Shown one piece after another: positions 13,789 to 26,938 of a DNA stretch of 64,000 bases (its first letter is position 1; every line of letters starts with the position of its first letter). The notes beneath the pieces are model-generated. The model was not told the origin of the DNA. It did no database searches and was given only the letters and a program-made list of their open reading frames with translations. The DNA comes from Polydactylus sextarius (lineage: Eukaryota > Chordata > Actinopteri > Polynemidae). A program made the position numbers and the translations under genes. The DNA lies in contig CM028913.1 of the NCBI GenBank assembly GCA_016801845.1, forward strand, positions 26,216,065 to 26,280,064. Reading direction: 5' to 3'.

Positions 13789-15194
13789 CTACAGACAGAT
13801 AGACCCCCCTTCATCTCTTCCTGTATCTGACCCATTTTCCGAGCCTCCCTCCTTGTTTCCAGTGGGGTGGAAAACACTAGTGGAGTGGAGCAGGACCGGT
13901 GGAGATGAGCTGGGGGTGGGGGGGTATCAGGGTGAGTGAGTGCATCCATTAACCCTCCCTGAGGATCTCCCCCGGGGGGGAGGGGTCTGATAAAGGTGGG
14001 AGGTTGTAACAGAAAAACCTCTTCCTGTTGTCTGGTGCAACGTCGTCAGCGTCCATCTTTTCTTCTACACTTTGTCGTGTTCGGGTTCATTAAAGGGACG
14101 ATGGCTGTTTATGTTTGTCTTAATTAAAAACTTTACTTGACTATTAACCGACTTACTTTGATGTTTTTAATTAGTTGATGTTTATGATGTTTTATCTGTC
14201 TATTAATCTATTGACAGATTCATCTTCTGATTGTTTCTGCGTCACAATATTCAACAAATTTAATTTAAAAAAAAAACCTACTTTGATCTTTGTGTTTTCT
14301 CTAAATTTCCACATGGACAGTAGAGCTTCGTCTTTGGTCCATGTTGTAAAAATAAAACCGTGTGACAGTCATGTCATTGTCTTTGTAGTAACAATAACAC
14401 GCGTGTCCTCTGTTTGATGACGTGTTCGCAGGGAGAATTGGTCTTCTGACATTGGAGTCACGGTTACATCACTGTTTTCACGGTGTTTCCTCGTTGTTTG
14501 GTTGTGATTTTCTAACAATGTTGCAACTCTGTGAAAACACTTTGTGAAAACAATACAGTTATTCTGTTATTGCAGACAAATGTCAGACAGAGTTCAAACC
14601 AGAGCAGGTTTGTTTAGATTAAACATCATCAGGAACCACAACTTCTTCTTCTGTTTGAATTTTTGTCATGATTTTTCTGTCTGAATCCTCCGGTCGCAGG
14701 TTTGTGGTCCAGCGATCGAACGAAGGAGTCGCCCACTCGTGTCTCGTTCGTCGGTTTCATCCTGTCACCATGTGATGTAAATGGAAGTGAAAAAAACGCC
14801 CACTCTCCGCTGCTCGGTGCCATGACAGTCATATGACATCAGTACAGCAATGACACAGCTTTATTATCACCTGAGATGTTTCAGGGGAAATTTAACATCG
14901 ACTCCTTTTCATCTTTTATCTGCATGAATTTTAATGTGCAGTGGAAGGAAACGACTGCGGATTACAAGACTTTACTTCAGTTTTTTTTAAAAATGAATCT
15001 AAAAGTTTGACATGTTGCATCAAATCTACCAGTGTGTAACGCTGGAAGAGTGTGTAGGTGTGTGTGGCAAGGAAGTGTGCACTTTCACTGTGTGTGTGTC
15101 TGTGTTTTGTGTATGTGCTAATCCTGGAAAGAGAAGTGAGACACTTTTTCTAAAAATAGATCTTCCACTGTAGCTTTCATCACTTCCTCTTTTT

Positions 15195-15238
<44 letters not shown>

Positions 15239-15442
15239 TGCACGTAACTATAACAACGCTTAGCGATTTCCTTATCTGACATTGTGTGGTAACCGTGTGT
15301 GTGTTTGATTGTGTGTGTGTGTGTGAATGGAAAGCAGTCTGGTGTAATGGCACAACGAGTGGGCTGAGAAACAGCTGGTGAGTCCGGTTATAACGCACAT
15401 GAACGATCTCACACACACACTTATTTCATGTCTATAGGTTCA

Positions 15443-15494
<52 letters not shown>

Positions 15495-16716
15495 ACTGAG
15501 AAAGGGTGAGAGTTGGAAAGCAGTGTCTCACAACGTGACGTAGGTTTCTGGTGTTTTCCAAACCGAAAAGTGGAAGCGGCGGTGGAAGTGACGAGGATGT
15601 GATGTCATCAGTTCGCACCGCCGCGACCCCATAGCTCTCGCTGCTCTGCTCTTTTTGTCTCACTTTGTTTGTGTGTGTGTGTGTGTGTGTGTTTGTGTTT
15701 TCCGACCATCTTTACGCAGAGTGTGTCTCTCGTCTCGTCGTCGTCGCTCTGCAGCAGAGTGGGCGTTCACACGGCCTGTTGCTTCTTTTTTTTATGAATG
15801 GGATGTTGTTTATTCTCTGACTATGAGCTATTTCTGTCAGCGCTGATGATGAACACATACAGTGTGACCACTTCCTCCTCTGTCGCTCTCCTTCCTCTGA
15901 TTGGTTGAGGACTCCTGTCGATGGTAAAAGCGTCTTTTGAGGTGCCTTTTGCTTGTTCTTTTCAGAGATAATTGATAAAAACATCCTGTTTCCAAAGGGA
16001 GTAACAGAAACAGTTAAATTATTTTTTCCAGATGATGTAACATGTCAAACTGCCCACGCAGAGAGAACAAATGTGTCTTTCATTCAGACATAAATTACAA
16101 ATCGGACATTAGTTGATTTTAATAAAAACCTTTTCTTGTATTTTTCTTTGTGTCAAATGTTGCAGCTAATGTGTCTCATTTAAGGCTGCAGCTAATGCTA
16201 AAGCAACAAAAAGAAGGATTCAACTCTGATAAAGTGCTAAAAAACCAGCTAAAATTAGGATGTTAACAAAGCTGAATTATCTTGCATTGTCACAGCACTA
16301 ACAAAAACTCACAATACTTTTTTAATTGAAGAAGAATTGGATTATTTATGCTAACGTTAGCTTGTTTTATACCTTACAAAGTTACAATGTGAATAAAATG
16401 TACCTGTATCTGTCCTCATGTAACCTCACAGTCCACACGCTAATGTAAGGATTTAATAAAACGTAGGCTCAACCTCATGCTAACATTCGCATTAGAGAGA
16501 ATTTTAACAAAAAACTTCATCACATCAGGATATTACAATTATTAGTAGCTAAAATTTTATGTTAAAACTGTATTAGCAGTAAATTATGTTTATTCCTGTA
16601 AAATGTATGAAGATGATAGTTGACACGACACAGCAGCAAATAGTTAACATGGTCCTTCACATCTGGAAGGTGAATAGACAATTAACAGCTGGATGGTGAA
16701 GTGTCTGCATGTGGAG
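13787..16716. other. No gene seen; unique sequence with microsatellites
   Basis: It contains (CA)n at 15197-15233 and (GT)n at 15446-15489 and 15668-15692. G-rich sequence with a GGGGGGG run lies at 13910-13985. The open frames are short and lack recognisable features. Confidence 0.5.
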
Positions 16717-17786
16717 CAATGTGAGTAACGTTATTAATGTAACTAACATTACGTTAGTAATGTAACGTTACTAACGGAACTTTAGTAACATAAGTAACGT
16801 TATTTTAGTAATGTTACTTTAGTAACGTAACTAAAGTTATGTATAGTAACTAGTAATAGTATAGTAACATAATGTAACTTTAGTAGCATTAGTAATGTAA
16901 CCTTGGTAACATAACTTTAGTAATATAACTTTAGTAACGTGTCTTTAGTAATGTTAGTAACATAACGTTAGTAATGTTAGTAACATAACTTTAGTAATAT
17001 AACTTTAGTAACGTGTCTTTAGTAATGTTAGTAACATAACGTTAGTAATGTTAGTAACATAACTTTAGTAATATAACTTTAGTAACGTGTCTTTAGTAAC
17101 GTAACTGAAGTTATGTATAGTAACTAGTAATAGTATAGTAACGTAACGTAACTTTAGTAACATTAGTAACGTAACATTAGTAACATTAGTAACAACTTTA
17201 GTAACGTGACTTTAGTAATGTTAGTAACATAACGTTAGTAACATAACTTTAGTAACGTAACTTTAGTAACGTTAGTAATGTTAGTAATGTTAGTAACGTA
17301 ACTTTAGTAACGTAACTTTAGTAACGTTAGTAACGTTAGTAATATTAGTAACATAACTTTAGTAATGTAACTTTAGCAACGTAACTTTAGTTACGTAACT
17401 TTAGTAACATAACTTTAGCAACGTAACTTTAGTTACGTAACTTTAGTAACGTAACTTTAGTAACGTAACTTTAGTAACTTTAGTAACGTAACTTTAGTAA
17501 CGTAACTTTAGTAACGTAACTTTGGTAACGTTAGTAACGTTAGTAATATTAGTAACATAACTTTAGTAACGTAACTTTAGTAACGTTAGTAACGTAACTT
17601 TAGTAACGTAACTTTAGTAACGTAACTTTAGCAACGTAACTTTAGTTACGTAACTTTAGTAACGTAACTTTAGTAACGTGACTTTAGTAATGTAACTTCA
17701 GTAATGTTAGTAACGTAATGTTAGTAATGTTAGTAACGTAACGTTAGTAACGTAACTTTAGTAATGTTAGTAACGTTAGTAATGTT
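16717..17786. repeat. AGTAACGTAACTTT minisatellite, left arm
   Basis: This array is built from AGTAACGT, AACTTT and GTTAGTAA modules and is rich in the palindrome TAACGTTA. The same array resumes at 21146 after a LINE insertion, so the two arms form one original array of about 2.4 kb. Confidence 0.93.
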
Positions 17787-18849
17787 CAATTCAATTCAAT
17801 TTATTTTATTTATATAGCGCCAGGTCATAAAAACATTTATCTCAAGTCTCTTTACATAGAGAAACCAACATTTCCACAATGAGCAGCTCTTGGTGACAAT
17901 GGAGGAAAAAGTCCCTTTTAACAGGAAGAAACCTCCATCAGAACCAGACTCAGAGTGGACGTCATCTGCCTCGACCGGCTGGAGAGAAATGAAGACAGAG
18001 AAAAGAGAAAGAGAAGAGACAGAGGAAAGAGGGAGGAGGACGGGGGAGAGGGGGAGGAAGACAAGAGGGAGACCAGGAAGAGACAGTAGAGACTAGATGT
18101 TTACTAGTAGTTGTTAAAGTAACATTATCATTACTATTAATATTACAATAATAATAATAATAATAACAATAATAATGATGTCGTTGAAGGTCCATGTCCC
18201 ACCTGGACCATCCTCAACTATCATCTTTATCATAAAGGAAAGTTTTTAGTCTAACCTTAAATGTAGAAAGGGTGTCTGCCTCCTGGACCCAAACTGGATC
18301 TGGTTCCATCAGAGAGGAGCCTGATAACTGAAGACTCTACCTCCCATTCTGGTCTTAGAGACTCTAGGAACCACAAGTAAACCAGCAGTTTGTGATCCAA
18401 GTGATCTATTAGGATAATAAAGAACTATGAGCTCCTTAAGATATGATGGAGCCTGATCATTAAGGACTTTATATTCCAGCAGGAGGATTTTAATTCTATT
18501 CTAGATTTGACAGGAAGCCAATGAAGAGCAGCCAGTACAGGAGAAATATGATCTCTGGTCCTACTTCCTGTCAGTACTGGTGGTTCTGGATTAACTGAAG
18601 GTTTTGATGAAGTTACTGGACCACCCTGATAGTAGAGAGTTACAGTAGTCCAGTCTAGAGGTAACAAATGATCAGTTAACTTTTCAGCTTCCTTTTTAGA
18701 CAAGATGCTTCTGATTTTTACAATATTACGTAGATGGAAAAAAGCTGTTCTAGAGACTTGTCTAATATGAGATACAATGACATGTCCTGATCAAAGATTA
18801 GTCCAAGGTTCCTCACAGTAGAACTGGAGGACAAAGTGATGACGTCCAG

Positions 18850-19379
18850 ATTAGCTATGTGATCTGAAAATGATGTTCTGAGATGTTCAGGACCAAGTAT
18901 GATGACTTCAGTTTAGTCTGAGTTTAAAAGTAAGAAACTCTGAGTCATCCAGGTCTTTATGTCTTTAAGACAATCCTGAAGTTTGATGACCTGGTTAGTT
19001 TCATCTGGTTTCATAGATAAGTACAGCTGGGTATCGTCTGCATAACAATGGAAGTTTATATTGTGCTTCCTGATGATGTTTCCTAAGGGAAGCATGTACA
19101 AGATAAAGAGGATTGGTCCTAACACAGAACCCTGTGGAACTCCATGACTAACTGCAGTACATGTGGAAGACTCATTGTTTACATGAACAAACTGAATCTA
19201 TCTGATAGATACGACTTAAACCAAGAAAGTGCAGTGACTCTGATCCCAACAACATGTTCTAGTCTATGTAACAGGATGTTATGATCAACTGTGTCAAACG
19301 CAGCACTAAGATCCAGCAGGACAAGAACAGAGACAAGTCCATTGTCAGAGGCCATAAGAAGGTCATTGGTAACTTTCAC
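18850..19379 (-). pseudogene. LINE reverse transcriptase, frameshifted
   Basis: The upstream piece (19379-19179) reads LVLLDLSAAFDTVDHNILL, the RT palm motif around the first catalytic aspartate. The downstream piece (about 19180-18913) contains GVPQGSVLGPILF and then FHCYADDTQLYLS, which holds the YADD active site. The two pieces are in different frames. The frame is lost by a one-base change near 19195-19205, just before the codons for VHVNNES. The copy at 41021-41486 has the same break, so the defect predates the split of these copies. Confidence 0.85.
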
Positions 19380-19736
19380 TAATGCTGTTTCTGTGCTATG
19401 ATGAGTCTGAACCCTGACTGGAAATCCTCATAAAGACTATTCTCATGTAAGTAATCACATAGTTGAGCAGCAACAACTTTCTCCAGGATTTTGGACATAA
19501 AAGGGAGATTTGATATAGGTCTATAATTATCTAGATCACCTGGGTCCAGAGTAGCTTTTTAAGTAATGGTTTAATTACTGCAGCTTTAAAAGCCTGTGGT
19601 ACGTAGCCTTTTACTAGAGATAGATTGATCAGATGCAAGATGGACGTGTGAACTAAAGGGAGGACGTCTTTAAACAGCCTGGTTGGAACAGGGTCTAAGA
19701 GACAAGTCGTTGGTCTGGATGAAGAAACTGTTGTAG

Positions 19737-20412
19737 TCAGTTCAGATCTATGGGAGAAAAACTGTCCAGATAAAAATCAGCTGTTACTGCTGATTCCAAG
19801 TCTACTGCACTGGGTGAAATATCAGCTCCTGAAGTGGGAAGGAGGTAACTGATTTTATCTCTGATGACAATTTTATTAGTAAAAAAGTTCATAAAGTCAC
19901 TACTGCTGAGGTTTACTGGAATAGACGTCTCCACAGAGCTGTGACTTTCTGTCAGCCTGGCTACAGTGATGAGAAGGAACCTGGGTTGTTCTTGTTTTCC
20001 TCAATTAAAGAAGAATAGTAAGAGGCTCTGGCCTTTCTGAGGACTCTCTTATATTCTATGAAACTATCTCTCCAGGCTACATAAAGTTCTTCTTGTTTGG
20101 TTGAAGCCACTTCCTCTCTAGAATCTGACTGTTGCTTTAAAGCCTGTGTTTGTGAGTTAAACCAACTCTCCTCCTCTGATTCACTACCTTCTTTCTCAGT
20201 GGGGCAACAGCATCAAGTGTTGAACGTAGACAAGATGCAACGCTGTCAAAACCATGATCAACCTGAGCAGCAGTAAATTTAAGATAGTCATCCTCTGCTG
20301 TGTTCATATATGACACTTGGATAAATAACTGTTGTTTGAATTTAGCCACAACATCGTCAGACAGACACCTACTGTAGTGAAACTGCTTCTCACGAGTTGT
20401 GTAATCTAACAC
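19737..20412 (-). pseudogene. LINE ORF linker between endonuclease and RT, broken
   Basis: Two open pieces (20412-20137 and 19934-19737) lie in the order expected between endonuclease and reverse transcriptase of an L2-type ORF2. The second contains SSSDFMNFFTNKI, a linker motif commonly seen before the RT domain in fish LINEs (recognised from general knowledge). Stops and frame changes interrupt them. Confidence 0.65.
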
Positions 20413-20725
20413 AGTGAACTCAAACCTTATATAAACCTATATGCTGAGAAAAGACAATTGAATCTAACAACAGGTTAAACACAGAACTGAGGCTGTTGTT
20501 ATCAACATCTACATGAATGTTAAAATCACCACTATAATAACTTTATCTGTACTGAGAATTATGTCAGATAAAAACTGTGAAAATTCAGTTATAAATTCAG
20601 AATAAGGACCAGGACGATACACAGTAACTACCACAACTGGTTTTTGCATTTTCCAGTTTGGATGTGAGAGACTAAAAGTGAGACTTTCAAATGAGTTATA
20701 TCTAGTCTAGGTTTAGGATTAATTA

Positions 20726-21073
20726 TTAGATTAGAGTTAAAATGGCTGCAACTCCTCCTCCTCGGCCTGTGTCTAGAGGAATGTGAGTGTTAACATGAGT
20801 TGGAGGAGTTGATTCATTCACACTAACAAAATCCTCCTGCTTTAGCCAAGTTTCAGTGACACAGAATAGGTCAATATTATGATCAATTATCAAATCAGTC
20901 ACTAATAAAGATTTGGATGGAAGTGATCTTATGTTTAATAATCCACATTTAATAACCTTATGATTTGATTCTACTGTATTAGTTGTGTTAATCTTAATTA
21001 GGTTGCTATGAGTAGCTCCTCTTTTTGGTTTAATAAACTTGGGTGGTCGGGAGCAGACACAGTTTCTATACAT
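20726..21073 (-). pseudogene. LINE endonuclease fragment
   Basis: The frame contains LLNIRSLPSK, then DLFCVTETWL and GRGGGVAAI, in the order found at the N-terminus of LINE apurinic-like endonucleases (the N, E and G-rich motifs). The frame ends early at 20726, so the C-terminal half of the nuclease with its catalytic D and H is not continuous with it. Confidence 0.85.
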
Positions 21074-21145
21074 CTATGAATGGGTGATGCTCTAACTGGA
21101 GCACAGAGAAGCTGTAGGACTGAACTCTGCCTCTAATTCTAACTC

Positions 21146-22443
21146 TAATGTTAGTAACATAACCTTGGTAACATAACTTTAGTAATGTAACTTTAGTAAC
21201 GTAACTTTAGTAACGTAACTTTAGTAACGTTAGTAATATTAGTAACATAACTTTAGTAACGTTAGTAATGTAAAGTTAGTAACGTAACTTTAGTAACGTA
21301 ATTTTAGTAACGTAACGTTAGTAACGTAACTTCAGTTACATAACGTTAGTAACATAATGTTAGTAACGTAACTTTAGTAACGTAACTTTAGTAATGTAAC
21401 ATTAGTAACGTAACGTTAGTAACGTAACTTTAGTAACGTAACTTTAGTAATGTAACATTAGTAACGTAACATTAGTAACGTAACGTTAGTAACGTAACTT
21501 TAGTAACATAACTTTAGTAACGTAACTTCAGTAACATAACGTTAGTAACGTAATGTTAGTAACGTAACTTTAGTAATGTAATGTTAGTAACGTAACGTTA
21601 GTAACATAACTTTAGTAACGTAACTTTAGTAATGTAACGTTAGTAACGTAATGTTAGTAACGTAACTTTAGTAATGTAATGTTAGTAACGTAATGTTAGT
21701 AATGTAACTTCAGTAACATAACTTTAGTAATGTAATGTTAGTAACGTAATGTTAGTAATGTAACTTTAGTAATGTAACGTTAGTAACATAACTTTAGTAA
21801 CATAACTTTAGTAATGTTAGTAACGTAACTTTAGTAACATAACTTTAGTAATGTAACTTTAGTAACGTTAGTAACATAACGTTAGTAATGTTAGCAATGT
21901 AACTTTAGTAACATTAGTAACGTAACATTAGTAATATAACTTTAGTAACATAACTTTAGTAACGTAACTTAAGTAATGTAACTTTAGTAATGTAACTTTA
22001 GTAACGTAACGTTAGTAACTTAACGTTAGTAAGGTAACTTTAGTAACGTAACTTTAGTAACGTAACTTTAGTAACGTTAGTAACATAACTTTAGTAATGT
22101 TAGCAATGTAACTTTAGTAACGTTAGTGACGTAAAATTAGTAATATAACTTTAGTAACGTAACTTTAGTAACATAACGTTAGTAACATAACTTTAGTAAT
22201 GTAAATTTATTAACGTTAGTAATGTAACTTTAGTAACGTTAGTAACGTAACGTTAGTAACGTAACATTAGTAATATAACTTTAGTATTGCAACTTCAGTA
22301 ACGTAACCTTAGTAACGTAACTTTAGTAACGTAACTTTAGTAACGTTACGTTAGTAACTTAACGTTAGTAACGTTAGTAACGTAACTTTAGTAATGTTAG
22401 CAATGTAACTTTAGTAACATAACTTTAGTAACATTAGTAATAG
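21146..22443. repeat. AGTAACGTAACTTT minisatellite, right arm
   Basis: This continues the array at 16717-17786 with the same modules (AGTAACGT, AACTTT, GTTAGTAA) in the same orientation, so the LINE landed inside an existing array. Confidence 0.93.
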
Positions 22444-22625
22444 TTTTCAGTGTGAAAATAAAATTTATTTTTATAATAGTTGTTAATAATATGAATGTGT
22501 TTCCACAAGTGTCGCTGTGTCAGCCTGTTTGTGTTAATTTGCATGTTACTTCACCTAAAAACTGAACTGTTTTCATAAATGTCAGGCATTTGATATGTAA
22601 CCTTGTAAAACACCTGACAAAATAC

Positions 22626-23005
22626 ACTTTCTGTACAGTATGTTCATCTGCTTGTGTGGATGTATTGACACCGATGGGTCTGAAGGTCTAAGGTCTGAAG
22701 TTTTTCAGGTGAAAATTTTAAAAGACAGGTGCAGTCCTGTACATAATTACCCCCAGACTGTAAACACACTCATGGATTACGTGTGTGTGTGTGTGAGGTC
22801 AGAGTGGGAGGAGATGTGATTGATGTGTGAACTAAACGGTTTGTGAGGTCTGGTTTGAAAATGACAGAGACCGTCTCCTCGACTGACGCTGATGATCTCT
22901 GATCAAATGTCTGAGGCTTCAGATGAAGATGTGTATGTGTTACAATGTGAACACACACGTATGTGAACACCACCAAACTCCACCATGTTCATATCAACAT
23001 GAATT
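22626..23005 (+). repeat. Dispersed repeat family 3, copy a
   Basis: About 380 bp that matches, in inverted orientation, 39155-39510. Shared blocks include CTTTCTGTACAGTA, GACACCGATGGG, TAATTACCCCC and a long stretch from GGTCAGAGTGGGAGG to GTTACAATGTGAACAC. A (GT)n of different length sits in the middle of each copy. No coding potential is recognised, and the class is unknown. Confidence 0.8.
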
Positions 23006-24531
23006 GACATGAAGTCATCGACACCAAAAAACCTCACATTAGTGAGACCACACAGGAAACCTGGAGGAAGTGTTGTAAATGTTTGGATGAAATCATGTCA
23101 GTGTTACAGTGTCAGAGAAGAGGAAATAATAATAGTGACAGTGAAGATGTAAAAGAGAGGTCAACTCACTCAAAACACAACCTACTGCTGAAACGCTGCT
23201 GGAGTAGATTTGAGTTATTTTACGTTGTTCAAGTCTCCGTCACAACATTACAAACTCAGTGAAAATTTGTGCAGCATCTCGTTGTGACGAGTAGAAACTC
23301 TGCAGCTGCTTCATGTTGAAGGACATGTTTTATAATTAACTGTCTGCTGGTCCTGGATGTTTAAATGCATATTATTGTGTTTGATAATTAATTAGAAATG
23401 AAGGTAAACAGTTGAAGTTTGTTTTCATCTGTGCTCTTTCAGACGAATCTATCGCCAAAATCCAGTATTGATGCGTCTGGCCGCCCCCTGTGTGTGTTTG
23501 AAGCGAGTGTTTCTCCTCCACTGCTCTTTCCAGTTGATGAACAGTAGTTTTTCTGTCGATGGGGCTTATGGATCGGCACATTCGGTATCTCTGCCTCCTC
23601 AGTCACTCACACATGAAAACACAACAGCAGCAACAACAACAACAATGTAGATTCAGACCTTCATGCACCATCAGGTGATGGGGTGGAGGGTGATGGTCCT
23701 TTTTCAGTTGGTCATTGTTAATTTGTACATTTTGTACATTGTGTAGATGCTCACAGAGCTCTTTTACATAAACCTTGATGGATCTTGCACATCAGGCCTG
23801 CACATGTTGTTGGTGTGTTTTAAAAATCAACAGGCATGACTTAAAGCCTGGTAATAACCTAAACTCACCAACAATTCTTTAGTTGTGCCTCCCCGAGAAC
23901 ATCATCAGTAACGACACTGCACCCTGTCAGTGCTGCATAAGATCGGCCTTTGTGTTCGCTGTTTGTGGAAGTTAATCTGCGTCTTGAGTTGTAAATAAAT
24001 CTGCTGGCAAGTATGATGTGTATTCATGTATTTTGAAGACACTGACGATTCTCATGCATGAAGTTAAATCCAGCCTGGGCGGCCATAGACTTGAGGCCTC
24101 TAATCCTTGTTCAAGGTTCAAGTCTGAATCCACAATTATACCCAATTTATAGCTTTAACTTTATTGAAGCTAAACTCTGACCTTTAACTGTTCTTCTTTT
24201 TCACTGAAAACAATGACTTCAATTTTGTTTTTATTTGAAGAAATTTGTGCAACATCCAGATACAAGCATTGAGCTTGTATGAATCTTTCGTCCGTTGGTG
24301 TGACTGTGATGTATATTTGTGTCAAACACATTCAGTTTTGTTGTTTTCTATCATCTGAGCTGCTAGGAAGTTGTTGTTTTAAACAGAAGAGGCTCCGACA
24401 TGAAGCCTTGAGGAACTTTCTGTTATTTCTGTTATTTGTTAGATCCTGCAAGAAGAAACTGCCCAATCATGTTCACAGCTATTCTGATTGGCTGCAGAAA
24501 AAAAGTCCATGTGAGGGGAAATGTTTAAGCA
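23006..24531. other. No gene seen
   Basis: Unique, AT-leaning sequence. The short open frames have no recognisable motif. Confidence 0.5.
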
Positions 24532-24684
24532 GCCAATGAAAACGTAGCCTCAGGTCACGTGATCTGCAGCAGTGTTGGAGCTACATACACACTCGTGTCT
24601 GTGGCTCCGGCAGGTGAAGTGTATGAGGAGAAAACGTTGGAATAAAAACAGTTTAACAACATGTAACACTGTTACATTGTTACA
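24532..24684 (+). repeat. Dispersed repeat family 1, copy C (partial)
   Basis: It matches the right half of copy B (44558-44743) in the same orientation. It starts at a CCAAT word, passes GTAGCCTCAGGTCACGTGAT with a CACGTG E-box, and ends in TTGTTAC repeats. The half carrying the short ORF start is missing. Confidence 0.75.
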
Positions 24685-24922
24685 TGGAGACAGAGAGAAG
24701 AAGCTGCTTCTCCCGATGCCGTGGCCTCTGTCTCTGACGTCTCAGGACTCAGACCTGATTCATCAGCAGAGTCAGAGATTCATTAACAGCTCGGCTAAAT
24801 TAAATTAGTCTTTTTCTCTGTGTCTTTCTCCAACGACGTCGCTGAAGGAATCGTCTCCAGGGTCACGGCGGCGACCAGACGACTGTGACGTATTTACTGT
24901 AGTCGAGGTAAGCTGGGGAAAC

Positions 24923-24969
<47 letters not shown>

Positions 24970-25602
24970 TCCAGTTAGATTGGTCTCAGACACATGCTGA
25001 TCCACTTATTTCTGGATGGACAGCGCTGGGCGATCCCAGTGTTTCCCAGTTCTAAGGTGCTTAAATGGCATCACGTCAGGAGGGAACACCTCGGACTACA
25101 AAGGATCCCGCCACTGCGCTATTTTTACGTCTCAACCCGGTGAGTCAACAAAAACGACGGCACAGGCCAAGAAGCGACTTTCACTCAGTCAGCAGAGTTT
25201 GCATCGCAGAGAGAGTGAACCGGAAACTCAGAGCTAAGCCAGGGTAAGACACTTTCCCCTACGCACGGGCTCCGTCTGCACAAAACTCCTAATCACTCGC
25301 CAGGAATAGTCACGGACACAAGCTCTGTGGAAATTATTAGCAGGAACGAACGAACAATCAGCGGATGGAAGACCTTGGGGCGCTGCCTTCATCCACCAAA
25401 CACGCACTGCTTTTCCATGTGCTAGAAAACCATTGATACCATTTGTAGTGTAAGTGTGTGTGTGTGTAAATCTGTGTTTTCTGAGAGCCTCTTCATTTAA
25501 CAACACTCAACAAACAAGGCCACAAGTCCACACAGACGCTCTTACCCAGCACTCACAGTGAAGTGACGCTCTGCACAGCTGTTATATTCTCTTTTATTGT
25601 CT

Positions 25603-25640
<38 letters not shown>

Positions 25641-26350
25641 CGTGTTTTCATGCCTTCAGGGGACATTTCATTGACTTCATTCATTTCCTGGAGACTTTCC
25701 TGGAAACTCTAGAGATCTCAGCTGTTGGTACCACTTGTCCAACCTTTATCTAAACTGACTTCAACCTGAGCCAGACCTGAAGTCATGTCTTGACCTTCAT
25801 TTTTGATTTATTACATCATGGGGACCTGCTTTTTGTTCCCATAATGGAGTCAGGTCCCCACAATGTGAGCGTGTAGACAGGTTTAAGTCCCCACAATGTA
25901 GGAAAAACACACACACACACACACACACATTGTACTTATGTATCATACAATTACACCATATAAACATACAATTTAAAAAACAAAACAAGTAAATTTGTAA
26001 CAAAGCGACGGTCAGGTGTGTGTCGTGGTCGTACAAGTGTCGTGTCGGCCTCTCGTTCATGCTGATGCTCTGTTCATCCGTGTCAGAGAGCGAGACGACT
26101 CTCAGCAGAGACTACTGTGATGTCCACTCCACTAAACAACCTTTCTGTCTTTATTCACGTTGTTTCTACTCGCTCTGCTTCAGTTTATTGTATTTTGCTT
26201 TCTTTTTACTTCAGTTTTACTTTCTGTGTCAGAAGAAACAGTCATTTCCACATTACTGCATCTTTCGGACGGTTTTAGTTGTTTTATATAAAGTGTTTTC
26301 TTCCGTCATTTAAAAAAAAAGGAAGATAGAAACACAAACACAGTTTGCCT
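24685..26350. other. No gene confirmed; microsatellites and one possible exon
   Basis: It contains (CA)n at 24928-24966, 25606-25638 and 25911-25930. At 25065-25139 a 25-codon open frame beginning MASRQEGTPRTTKDP runs straight into a consensus splice donor GTGAGT, and a second good donor (GTAAGA) lies at about 25244. I recognise no protein family, so this is only a candidate. Confidence 0.3.
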
Positions 26351-26352
26351 GT

Positions 26353-26396
<44 letters not shown>

Positions 26397-26397
26397 T
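26351..26397. repeat. (AT)n in palindromic flanks
   Basis: An (AT)n tract of about 19 units bounded by GGCAT on the left and ATGCC on the right. The whole is self-complementary and able to form a hairpin or cruciform. Confidence 0.9.
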
Positions 26398-26938
26398 GCC
26401 TGAATCAGGGTCATCGGTTTTTAATGCCATATCAATATTCATTCAGTATTCTTACGTATTATGGTCATCATTCTTTTAATGTGTTTGTCATTTCAAACAA
26501 AAAAAAAAACCTGCAACTCACCCGTAATCAGTTGTACATGAAATCCAGCTTCCTGGTCCTGTTGTTATCAATAGAGAGTATTGATAATCCACCAGTCGTT
26601 CCCGTCCCATAGCGCTGCTCAGATAGTTCGTCATCAGCTGAAGCTTAAAAAACAACCACTGTGCCACCGTTACTGGTATAGTTAGATATGAAAATGCTAC
26701 AAACGTCACAAAATGATGCTACACTGAACCAGCTGATAAGATAAACCGGGCATTAGGCATTAAACTAAGAATCAACCAACAAAAACAGTTCAATTCCATT
26801 TCAAAGAATATATAAAAATAGTTGTAAACACACAAAACTAAACAATACACTGAAAGCTGAGTAATTAAGTCATTAATATTATTTATTAAGAGGAACTATT
26901 TTGGGGGGTGGGTGACCTGCTCATATGAACCGACCACG

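Larger units (their letters stand above)
17787..21145 (-). mobile_element. L2-type LINE, longest copy, defective
   Basis: The element reads on the minus strand. Its 5' side near 21073-20726 encodes a piece of an apurinic-type endonuclease, and the middle encodes reverse transcriptase pieces including FDTVDH and the catalytic YADD. The 3' end at 17787 is a TTGAATTGAATTG tail, typical of fish L2-like LINEs such as Maui (family name is inference). The 3' part also gives an antisense open frame at 17890-18096 that repeats in all three copies and is not a gene. TAATGTT flanks both ends (17780-17786 and 21146-21152) and may be a target-site duplication, although the host array contains this word often. 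Compared with the copy at 39643 it lacks about 236 bp of the 3' region. Confidence 0.88.

Noticed and set aside
17890..18096. 68-residue plus-strand frame MVTMEEKVPFNRKK, repeated at 29757 and 39748
   Set aside because: It is identical in three places because it is antisense to the 3' region of the L2-type LINE. It is not a gene family.
20137..21073. Separate host genes in the LINE region
   Set aside because: Endonuclease and reverse transcriptase motifs occur in the order of one LINE ORF, on one strand, and part of it recurs at 39643-41576.
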